This document shows positions 1 through 5,617 of a stretch of 6,102 bases of DNA, piece after piece. The notes under the pieces were generated by a model, which saw only the letters and a program-made list of their open reading frames with translations, searched no databases and was not told the DNA's origin. How positions within the stretch are numbered: the first letter of the stretch is position 1; every line of letters starts with the position of its first letter. Source of the DNA: Roseiarcus sp. (GTDB taxonomy: Bacteria > Pseudomonadota > Alphaproteobacteria > Rhizobiales > Beijerinckiaceae); the NCBI GenBank assembly GCA_030153205.1, contig JASLHV010000419.1, positions 1 to 6,102 of the forward strand, read 5' to 3'. The position numbers were made by a program, and so were the translations under genes.

Positions 1-246
1 GTCCGACACGGCGACGACCTTTTCCTCGGTGGCGTCGGCTTCTTCGAGCGAGACCAGTTCGGCGTCGGCCGGAACGGCTTGATCGTCAGCCTCTTCTTCC
101 TTTTCCTCTGCCCGCTGCGCACGGGTCGTCGCGCCCTGGAAGACCGTGCCGCATTTCGGGCAGACGATAGGATCGCGATTGAGGTCAAAAAACTTCGCGC
201 CGCAATTCTGACATTGGCGCTTGCCGCCGAGCTCAGGTTTCGCCAC
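1..246 (-). CDS. TIGR02300/FYDLN-type zinc-ribbon acidic protein (C-terminus beyond the window)
   Basis: Reading the minus strand from GTG at 246-244 gives 82 codons, open to the left edge. The product begins (V/M)AKPELGGKRQCQNCG and has two Cys pairs, CQNC (residues 12-15) and CPKC (29-32), forming a likely zinc ribbon, with the family's F-(Y/F)-D-L-N signature as FFDLN at 19-23 followed by NRDPIVCPKCG. From about residue 46 it is Glu/Asp-rich and probably disordered, which fits the 'FYDLN acid' family of alphaproteobacteria. The function of that family is not established. Some relatives, as I remember them, lack part of the Cys set; here all four are present. The GTG start is preferred because family members begin AKPELG and an AGGGA stretch lies at 261-257, 10 bases upstream. 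An in-frame ATG at 294-292 would add 16 residues, but it lies only a few bases after the predicted transcription start. The gene is divergent from aroA. Confidence 0.85.
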   Translation of the reverse strand, partial: MAKPELGGKRQCQNCGAKFFDLNRDPIVCPKCGTVFQGATTRAQRAEEKEEEADDQAVPADAELVSLEEADATEEKVVAVSD

Positions 247-296
247 TTGCGTAAAATCCCTGTTCTGTCCGTGCGCCCTTGACGGGTCCGCCATTC

Positions 297-308
297 CGGG
301 GGCCCCCG
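297..308. repeat. Perfect 12-bp palindrome CGGGGGCCCCCG
   Basis: This is a self-complementary run with no spacer, five G then five C flanked by C and G. It overlaps the -10 and start area of the candidate leftward promoter. It could be a protein-binding site or only a G+C-rich coincidence. With no loop it is not a good RNA hairpin and not a terminator. Confidence 0.5.
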
Positions 309-334
309 TTAGTCGTCCCTTATGGTCCTGTCAA
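306..334 (-). promoter_or_regulatory. Candidate sigma70-type promoter for the FYDLN-family gene
   Basis: On the minus strand a perfect -35 hexamer TTGACA lies at 334-329. It is followed by a 17-base spacer and then TAACGG at 311-306 as a weak -10. The predicted start of transcription is near base 299, which leaves a leader of about 53 bases before the GTG at 246. The -35 and the spacing are ideal but the -10 matches the consensus poorly, so this is a reasoned prediction only. Confidence 0.4.
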
Positions 335-366
335 TGTGCTTTATTTTGGTCTTTCGCTCGCCCCGG

Positions 367-386
367 CGCCCTTGTCGACAGGGGCG
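367..386. repeat. 20-bp near-perfect palindrome in the divergent intergenic region
   Basis: CGCCCTTGTCGACAGGGGCG is symmetric about 376/377, with 9 of 10 base pairs matching; the only mismatch is T372/G381. The core is TGTCGACA. It lies 60 bases upstream of the aroA start and upstream of the leftward promoter, so it could be an operator for either gene. No known regulator consensus was recognised in it. Confidence 0.5.
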
Positions 387-431
387 GCCGCGAATGGTAG
401 GAGCGCTTTTGAACCTTCCTCGCTCGTTCCT

Positions 432-437
432 GGAAAG
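432..437 (+). promoter_or_regulatory. Ribosome binding site that fixes the aroA TTG start
   Basis: GGAAAG lies 8 bases before TTG at 446. The reading frame is closed upstream by TGA at 410-412, and no ATG or GTG lies in frame between that stop and 446. The TTG is therefore the only plausible start that retains the N-terminus of the enzyme. Confidence 0.6.
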
Positions 438-445
438 CTGTTGAT

Positions 446-1789
446 TTGTCGCATTCTTCGAATGACTTGCCGAGTCCGCTGACCTCTTCGCGCGCCGGCG
501 CTCTGAAAGGTCGCGTCCGACCGCCCGGCGACAAGTCGATTTCGCATCGCGCCTTTATTTTCGGCCTTTTGACCAAGGGGACGACGGAAATCAGCGGCTT
601 GCTCGAGGGCGACGACGTTTTGCGGACGGGCGAGGCCTGCAAGGCGCTTGGCGCGCGGCTGGAGCGGCTTGGCGAGGGACGGTGGCGGGTCAACGGGCTT
701 GGCGTTGGCTCGATCCTTTCGCCGCAGGAGACATTGGATTTCGGCAATGCCGGAACGGGCTCCCGGTTGATGATGGGTGTCGTCGGCGGCCATGGCGTCA
801 CGGCGGCCTTCGATGGGGACGCCTCGTTGCGCAAGCGCCCGATGCGCCGCATTCTGGACCCGCTCGCGCTGATGGGCGTTCAGGTCCTGTCGCAAGCCGA
901 AGGCGGGCGCTGTCCTATCGTCATCAAAGGGACGAGCGAACCAACGCCGATCGTTTACCGCACGCCGGTCGCCTCGGCGCAAATCAAGTCTGCGGTGCTG
1001 CTGTCGGGATTGAATTCGCCAGGCGAGACGACAGTCGTCGAGAGCGAAGCCTCGCGCGATCATACGGAAAAAATGCTGGCCCATTTCGGCGCAGAGGTCA
1101 CGGTTGCGGCCGAAGGCGAAAATGGACGTCGGATCAGGCTCAAAGGGCGGCCCGAATTGCGCCCGGCGCCGGTGATTGTTCCTGCCGATCCCTCCTCGGC
1201 GGCATTTCCGATCGTTGCGGCTTTGATCGCACCGAACTCGGACGTGGTGGTCGAGGGCGTGATGATGAACCCTTTGCGGACCGGACTCATCGCCACCCTT
1301 CTCGAAATGGGGGCGCGAATCGAGACGCTGGAGCGGCGTATCGAAGGCGGCGAGGACGTCGCCGATCTGCGCGTGCGATCTGGCCCTCTCAAAGGCGTCG
1401 ACGTTCCCGCCGGCCGGGCGCCCTCGATGATCGACGAATATCCGATCTTGGCGGTGGCCGCTGCTTTCGCCGAGGGCGAAACGCGGATGCGCGGCCTGCA
1501 TGAGCTCCGGGTCAAAGAATCAGATCGGCTGGAGGCTGTCGGAGCGGGCCTTAAGGCCGCCGGCGTCGATTACGCGATCGAAGGCGACGATCTCATCGTG
1601 CGGGGCAGGGGCGAGGTGGCAGGGGGAGGCGTGGTGGCCACGCATCTCGATCATCGCATTGCGATGAGCTTTCTCGTGATGGGCCTGGCGTCCGGGCGAC
1701 CGATGGCGATTGACGATTCGCGGATGATCGCGACCAGCTTTCCAAGCTTCCGGCCGTTGATGGAGGGGCTCGGGGCAAGTTTCGCGTGA
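446..1789 (+). CDS. aroA: 3-phosphoshikimate 1-carboxyvinyltransferase (EPSP synthase), class II
   Basis: The enzyme transfers the enolpyruvyl group of PEP to shikimate-3-phosphate, the sixth step of the cytoplasmic shikimate pathway to chorismate and aromatic amino acids. The product is 447 aa, full length for the family. Visible motifs are PGDKSISHR (27-35, with active-site K30), DFGNAGTGSR (98-107), GDASLRKRPM (124-133), SAQIK (177-181), SRDHTEKML (203-211), DEYPILAVAAAF (330-341, catalytic-type D330), LRVKESDRL (354-362, E358) and HLDHRIAMSFLVMGLA (400-415). These match the class II (Agrobacterium CP4-like) group rather than the E. coli class I form. Two differences from CP4 stand out: Gly103 sits where CP4 has Ala100, and MNPLRTG (274-280) replaces the class II N-P-T-R motif. 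Translation starts at TTG, an uncommon start that usually lowers yield. cmk follows after 33 bases, so the two are probably co-transcribed. No convincing forward promoter was found. Confidence 0.97.
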   Translation: MSHSSNDLPSPLTSSRAGALKGRVRPPGDKSISHRAFIFGLLTKGTTEISGLLEGDDVLRTGEACKALGARLERLGEGRWRVNGLGVGSILSPQETLDFGNAGTGSRLMMGVVGGHGVTAAFDGDASLRKRPMRRILDPLALMGVQVLSQAEGGRCPIVIKGTSEPTPIVYRTPVASAQIKSAVLLSGLNSPGETTVVESEASRDHTEKMLAHFGAEVTVAAEGENGRRIRLKGRPELRPAPVIVPADPSSAAFPIVAALIAPNSDVVVEGVMMNPLRTGLIATLLEMGARIETLERRIEGGEDVADLRVRSGPLKGVDVPAGRAPSMIDEYPILAVAAAFAEGETRMRGLHELRVKESDRLEAVGAGLKAAGVDYAIEGDDLIVRGRGEVAGGGVVATHLDHRIAMSFLVMGLASGRPMAIDDSRMIATSFPSFRPLMEGLGASFA

Positions 1790-1822
1790 GCGCGCCCTAC
1801 GGTTCGGTGGGAACGTGACGCC

Positions 1823-2491
1823 ATGATCATCGCCATCGACGGGCCGGCGGCCTCGGGCAAAGGGACGCTCGCGCGGCGTCTAGCGGCCCACTACGGTCTG
1901 CCGCATCTCGACACGGGATTGCTTTACAGGGCGACGGCGGCGGCGCTCATCGATCATGGCCGCGATCTTCACGACGTCGCCGCCGCTGTTGCCGCGGCGC
2001 GCGGCTTGGCTCTGACCGATTTCGACGCGCAACGCCTGCGTCGGCGCGACATGGGCGAGGCGGCCTCGATCGTCGCCGCCATGGAGCCTGTCCGGGCGGC
2101 TCTCGTTGCTACGCAACGCGGCTTTGCGGTTCGGCCGGGCGGGGCGGTTCTCGACGGACGGGACATTGGGACGGTGATTTGCCCTGATGCGGATGTGAAA
2201 ATCTTTGTCGTCGCCAGCCCTGAGGCGCGAGCCCAGCGCCGGGCGCTCGAATTGGCGGGCCAAGGCGACAAATTCGATTATGCGGCGATCCTCGAAGACA
2301 TCCGCAAACGCGATGCGCGCGATTCAGAGCGCGCCGCTGCGCCGCTAAAGCCCGCCCCCGATGCGATTTTACTCGATACGACAAGACTGAGCATCGAAGC
2401 GGCGTTCGAGGCGGCGAAACGGCTGGTCGACGCCCGCGCGCCGTCCAATACGGCCAAAACGCCGGCTGAGCCCTTAAAATCGCCATTTTGA
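1823..2491 (+). CDS. cmk: Cytidylate kinase (CMP/dCMP kinase)
   Basis: The enzyme phosphorylates CMP and dCMP with ATP in the cytoplasm, feeding RNA, DNA and phospholipid precursor pools. At 222 aa it has the usual length of the bacterial long form. The P-loop GPAASGKGT is at residues 7-15, the substrate-site LDTGLLYR at 29-36, DGRDIGT at 111-117 and the lid-type RKRDARDSER at 161-170. The last 18 residues or so (Ala/Pro/Thr/Lys-rich) look like a non-conserved tail. The ATG start is preceded by GGTGGGA (1806-1812) at a spacing of 10 bases. The gene follows aroA closely, a widely conserved pairing. In many proteobacteria rpsA comes next, but here secA does. Confidence 0.97.
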   Translation: MIIAIDGPAASGKGTLARRLAAHYGLPHLDTGLLYRATAAALIDHGRDLHDVAAAVAAARGLALTDFDAQRLRRRDMGEAASIVAAMEPVRAALVATQRGFAVRPGGAVLDGRDIGTVICPDADVKIFVVASPEARAQRRALELAGQGDKFDYAAILEDIRKRDARDSERAAAPLKPAPDAILLDTTRLSIEAAFEAAKRLVDARAPSNTAKTPAEPLKSPF

Positions 2492-2493
2492 GG
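2472..2493 (+). terminator. Hairpin spanning the cmk stop codon, possible weak terminator
   Basis: The arms CCTTAAAAT (2472-2480) and ATTTTGAGG (2485-2493) form a 9-bp stem with one T.G wobble around a CGCC tetraloop. The cmk TGA (2489-2491) lies inside the right arm. There is no T tract after the stem and half of it is A/T pairs, so it is at best a weak terminator or an mRNA 3'-end element. Its position just before a candidate promoter fits a transcription-unit boundary. Confidence 0.3.
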
Positions 2494-2508
2494 CCGGATT
2501 CGCCAGCA

Positions 2509-2537
2509 TTGACAAGGGCGCTACCGCCTCCTATCTC
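2509..2537 (+). promoter_or_regulatory. Candidate sigma70-type promoter for secA-prmC
   Basis: A perfect -35 TTGACA (2509-2514) is followed by a 17-base spacer and TATCTC (2532-2537), which matches the first three -10 positions. Transcription would start near 2544, giving a leader of about 245 bases before the secA ATG. A GANTC methylation-type site (2497-2501) lies just upstream. The -35 and spacing are strong and the -10 is mediocre. Confidence 0.45.
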
Positions 2538-2744
2538 AACCTCGTCGAGCGCCGCTGGGAGGCCGTCGATATTTCGCCGATTTCAGTGTGCGTCTCCCCG
2601 GTTTTGCTGATGGCGCGTTTGCGGGTTCGCTGTCACGCCGCCGGGACGCTTCGACGCAAGATCGCCGTTGGAGTTGCGCGGCGCCGGTGAGCAAAAGAGA
2701 CATCCGCCGTTCATCCAAGCGACATTAAATAGAGTGGCATATTC

Positions 2745-2792
2745 ATGATGCGTCCGCGTTGGGTTGCGCGAAGACGGAAAGGTCAACGATGA
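2745..2792 (+). CDS. Possible 15-codon Arg-rich upstream ORF (leader peptide) of secA
   Basis: The ATG at 2745 (with a second ATG at 2748) opens a frame encoding MMRPRWVARRRKGQR, ending at TGA 2790-2792. The stop overlaps the secA ATG (2789-2791) as ATGA, an arrangement typical of translational coupling. An AGAGTGG stretch at 2731-2737 sits 7 bases upstream and could serve as a ribosome binding site. Seven of the 15 residues are Arg or Lys. The secA ribosome binding site lies within its last codons. It has no signal peptide and is too short to work as a SecM-like secretion monitor. It could equally be chance, since a 15-codon frame is not rare. Confidence 0.3.
   Translation: MMRPRWVARRRKGQR
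2776..2782 (+). promoter_or_regulatory. Ribosome binding site deciding the secA start
   Basis: GGAAAGG lies 6 bases before the ATG at 2789. It selects that ATG over the in-frame TTG at 2759, which would add ten residues that do not resemble a SecA N-terminus. Confidence 0.7.
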
Positions 2793-5617
2793 TCGCCTCG
2801 GTGCTAAAAAAGGTGTTTGGCTCCTCGAACGATCGCCGTTTGAAGACCTATCGACCGGGCGTCGCCGCAATCAATGCTCTCGAGCCTGAATTTGCGGCAT
2901 TGAGCGATGCTCAGCTCGCCGAAAAGACGGTCGAATTTCGCGCCGCATTCGCTGCAGGCAAAACGCTCGACGATCTTCTGCCCGAAGCTTTCGCCGTCGT
3001 TCGGGAGGCGGCCAAGCGTACGCTCAAGCAGCGCCATTTCGATGTGCAGATGATCGGCGGCATGGTGCTCCACGAGGGCGCCATTGCGGAAATGCGAACC
3101 GGCGAAGGCAAGACCTTGGTCGCCACGCTCGCGGTCTATTTGAATGCGCTTTCCGGCAAGGGCGTTCATGTCGTCACCGTCAACGATTACCTCGCCCGCC
3201 GCGACGCGGAATGGATGGGCCAGATCTATCGCTTCCTCGGCATGAGCGTCGGCGTAATCGTGCATGGCCTCGATGACAATCAGCGCCGCGAGTCCTATGC
3301 TGCCGACATCACCTACGGAACGAACAACGAGTTCGGCTTCGACTATCTTCGCGACAATATGAAGTATGACATGGCCGAGATGGTTCAACGCGGCCACAAT
3401 TTTGCGATCGTCGACGAAGTGGATTCGATCCTCGTCGACGAGGCGCGGACGCCTCTGATTATCTCGGGGCCGTCCGATGACAAGTCCGATCTCTATAATG
3501 CGGTCAATGCGATCATTCCAAGCCTGGCAACGAGCGATTTCGAGCTTGATGAGAAACAGCGTACTGTCAATCTGACCGAAGCGGGCAATGAACATGTCGA
3601 GCAATTGCTGCGCGCCGCGGGACTGTTGAAGGAAGAGGCCGCGCTTTACGAGGCCACCAGCGTGACGCTGGTTCATCACGTAAATCAGGCCTTGCGCGCG
3701 CATAAATTGTTCCAGCGCGACAAGGACTATATCGTCCGCAATAACGAAGTCGTCATCATCGACGAATTTACCGGCCGCATGATGCCGGGCCGGCGTTATT
3801 CGGAAGGGCTGCATCAGGCGCTCGAGGCCAAAGAACACGTGACCGTCCAGCCGGAGAACGTCACGCTGGCCTCGATTACGTTCCAGAATTACTTCCGCCT
3901 CTACAAGAAGCTTGCCGGCATGACCGGCACGGCCGCGACGGAGGCGGATGAATTCGCCGAGATTTACAAGCTGGACGTGGTCGAGGTTCCGACCAATCGC
4001 GAGATTCAGCGCAAAGACGAAGACGACGAAGTCTATCGGACGTCCACGGAAAAACTGCGCGCGATTCAGCGCGAGATCGAAGCAGCCAATATCGATATGC
4101 AGCCCATGCTCGTTGGCACGACGTCGATCGAAAAGTCCGAGCAGTTGGCCGAGTATCTCGAAAAGAGCGGTTATCGGAAAATTGATTTCACGCAGCCAGA
4201 CGCGCTGCTGGAGCTTTACGCCGCCGCGCGGGTCGGCAAACCCTCCAAGCGCTTCGCTGTTTTGAACGCGCGCTTCCACGAACAGGAGGCCTATATCGTC
4301 GCCGAGGCGGGCGTGCCGGGCGCGATCACAATCGCGACCAACATGGCGGGGCGCGGCACCGATATTCAGCTCGGCGGGAATGTCGAGATGCGCGTTGCGC
4401 AGGAATGCGCGGGAATGGAGCCGGGCGAGGCGAAGGACGCCAAAGAGGCGGCGATCCGCGAGGAAGTCGCCGCTTTCAAGCAGAAGGCGATCAATGCCGG
4501 CGGTCTCTACATTATCGGCACCGAGCGCCATGAAAGCCGACGCATCGACAATCAGTTGCGCGGGCGATCCGGCCGCCAGGGCGATCCGGGCCGATCGAAG
4601 TTCTTCCTGTCGTTGCAAGACGATCTGATGCGCATTTTCGGCTCCGAGCGTATGGACGCGATGCTCAAAAGCCTCGGCCTGAAAGAAGACGAGGCGATCG
4701 TCCATCGCTGGATCAACAAGGCGTTGGAGAAGGCGCAGCAGAAAGTTGAAGCGCGCAACTTCGACATACGCAAGAACATCCTCAAGTTCGACAATGTGAT
4801 GAATGATCAGCGCAAGGTGATCTTCGAAGACCGGCGCAAGATGATGGCGCAAGAATCGCTCGAGGCGACGATCGGCGAGATGCGCGCGAATGTCGTCGAC
4901 GACATCGTGACCAAGCATATTCCACCGGACGCTTATCCCGAGGCTTGGGACGTCGAGGGCTTGAAGACTCAAACGCAGGCGTTGCTCAACCTCGATCTGC
5001 CGATCGCCGATTGGGCAAAAGAAGAGGGGATCGCGGACGAAGAGATCAGCGAGCGCATCCACAAAATCGCGGACGAGACTTACGCTGAGCGCGTGGCGCG
5101 CAATACACCCGAGGCGATGCGTTACGTCGAGAAGCAAATCACCTTGCAGGCCCTCGACCACCTTTGGCGCGAACATCTCGTCACGCTCGACCATCTCCGC
5201 CAAGTCATCGGCTGGCGCAGCATGGCGCAACGCGATCCGCTCAATGAATACAAGTCCGAGGCGTTCGAGCTTTTCAAAACTCTGATCCAACACTGGCACG
5301 AGACGGTTACCGCGCAGATGATGCGCGTCGAGGTACGGTTCCAGCCGCCGGAGCCTGCGCCGCCGCCGATGCAATTCCTGCATTCCGATCCATTGACCGG
5401 CGAAAACGAGGCGGCATTCGCCTCGGCTCCCGATGGCGTCGTTGCGGGTGAATTTGCAGCCGCCGCGCTTGTGTCGGCGTCAGCCGCGCCGATGGCCGCG
5501 GCGGTCGGCGAACGCGATCCGGCTGATAGTTCGACCTGGGGCAAGGTCGGGCGCAACGAGCCTTGCCCTTGCGGTTCTGGGAAGAAGTTCAAACATTGTC
5601 ACGGCGCGCTTCAGTGA
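2789..5617 (+). CDS. secA: Preprotein translocase ATPase SecA
   Basis: SecA is the ATP-driven motor that pushes unfolded preproteins through SecYEG at the inner membrane. The product has 942 aa, a normal length for alphaproteobacterial SecA. The sequence shows Walker A MRTGEGKT (102-109), NDYLARRDAEWM (132-143), the Walker B/DEAD-type VDEVDSILVDEARTPLIISG (208-227), TPLIISG leading into the preprotein cross-linking region, MTGTAATE (378-385), NMAGRGTDIQLGG (518-530) and QLRGRSGRQGDPG (589-601) of the second ATPase lobe. After these come the helical scaffold and wing, then a Pro/Ala-rich flexible linker (about 852-915). The C-terminus has a CPCGSGKKFKHCH zinc motif (C926, C928, C937, H938), the SecB/lipid-binding type of tail. 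Residues about 459-490 look like an insertion relative to shorter SecAs. Codons TTA, CTA and TCA are absent over most of its length, suggesting a strongly biased, well-expressed gene. prmC overlaps its stop codon. Confidence 0.98.
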   Translation: MIASVLKKVFGSSNDRRLKTYRPGVAAINALEPEFAALSDAQLAEKTVEFRAAFAAGKTLDDLLPEAFAVVREAAKRTLKQRHFDVQMIGGMVLHEGAIAEMRTGEGKTLVATLAVYLNALSGKGVHVVTVNDYLARRDAEWMGQIYRFLGMSVGVIVHGLDDNQRRESYAADITYGTNNEFGFDYLRDNMKYDMAEMVQRGHNFAIVDEVDSILVDEARTPLIISGPSDDKSDLYNAVNAIIPSLATSDFELDEKQRTVNLTEAGNEHVEQLLRAAGLLKEEAALYEATSVTLVHHVNQALRAHKLFQRDKDYIVRNNEVVIIDEFTGRMMPGRRYSEGLHQALEAKEHVTVQPENVTLASITFQNYFRLYKKLAGMTGTAATEADEFAEIYKLDVVEVPTNREIQRKDEDDEVYRTSTEKLRAIQREIEAANIDMQPMLVGTTSIEKSEQLAEYLEKSGYRKIDFTQPDALLELYAAARVGKPSKRFAVLNARFHEQEAYIVAEAGVPGAITIATNMAGRGTDIQLGGNVEMRVAQECAGMEPGEAKDAKEAAIREEVAAFKQKAINAGGLYIIGTERHESRRIDNQLRGRSGRQGDPGRSKFFLSLQDDLMRIFGSERMDAMLKSLGLKEDEAIVHRWINKALEKAQQKVEARNFDIRKNILKFDNVMNDQRKVIFEDRRKMMAQESLEATIGEMRANVVDDIVTKHIPPDAYPEAWDVEGLKTQTQALLNLDLPIADWAKEEGIADEEISERIHKIADETYAERVARNTPEAMRYVEKQITLQALDHLWREHLVTLDHLRQVIGWRSMAQRDPLNEYKSEAFELFKTLIQHWHETVTAQMMRVEVRFQPPEPAPPPMQFLHSDPLTGENEAAFASAPDGVVAGEFAAAALVSASAAPMAAAVGERDPADSSTWGKVGRNEPCPCGSGKKFKHCHGALQ

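Larger units (their letters stand above)
2492..2788 (+). other. Intergenic region between cmk and secA
   Basis: The 297 bases contain no recognisable conventional gene. From left to right they hold a GANTC site (2497-2501, GATTC), a candidate promoter (2509-2537), a G+C-rich stretch that could form leader structure (for example the 5-bp arms CGCAA/TTGCG near 2655-2678), an A+T-rich patch at about 2721-2746, and a short upstream ORF (2745-2792) that overlaps the secA start. One frame is open across 2478-2690 but lacks a supported start and resembles no family I know. Confidence 0.6.

Noticed and set aside
247..294. Longer FYDLN-family protein starting at the minus-strand ATG at 294
   Set aside because: The family begins AKPELG, which matches the GTG at 246, and the predicted transcript would start only about five bases before that ATG.
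371..400. Possible forward promoter for aroA (CTTGTC or TTGTCG with a downstream hexamer)
   Set aside because: The -10 candidates at the right spacing (ATGGTA, TGGTAG) are poor, and the -35 lies within the palindrome, so the match is not convincing.
295..445. A tRNA gene in the divergent intergenic region
   Set aside because: No T-arm (GTTCRA) or acceptor-stem pairing was found.
341..1501. A 386-codon minus-strand frame antisense to aroA
   Set aside because: It is also in codon register with aroA and explained by the same bias. The translation resembles no family and has no supported start.
682..1503. A 273-codon plus-strand frame inside aroA
   Set aside because: It is an out-of-frame reading of the aroA coding region with an Arg-rich, domain-less product.
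2478..2690. Open frame in the cmk-secA gap, including a possible 26-aa peptide from ATG 2610
   Set aside because: There is no ribosome binding site before 2610 and no similarity I recognise. A frame this short is expected by chance in G+C-rich DNA.
2759..2788. N-terminal extension of SecA from TTG at 2759
   Set aside because: The added ten residues do not resemble SecA, and the ATG at 2789 has a well-placed GGAAAGG and begins with the typical SecA N-terminus.
2804..5383. An 859-codon open frame on the minus strand, antisense to secA
   Set aside because: Its codons are in register with the secA codons, so a stop needs TTA, CTA or TCA in secA, which its biased codon use avoids. The product is Arg/His/Leu-rich with no recognised domain, and SecA is unmistakable on the other strand.
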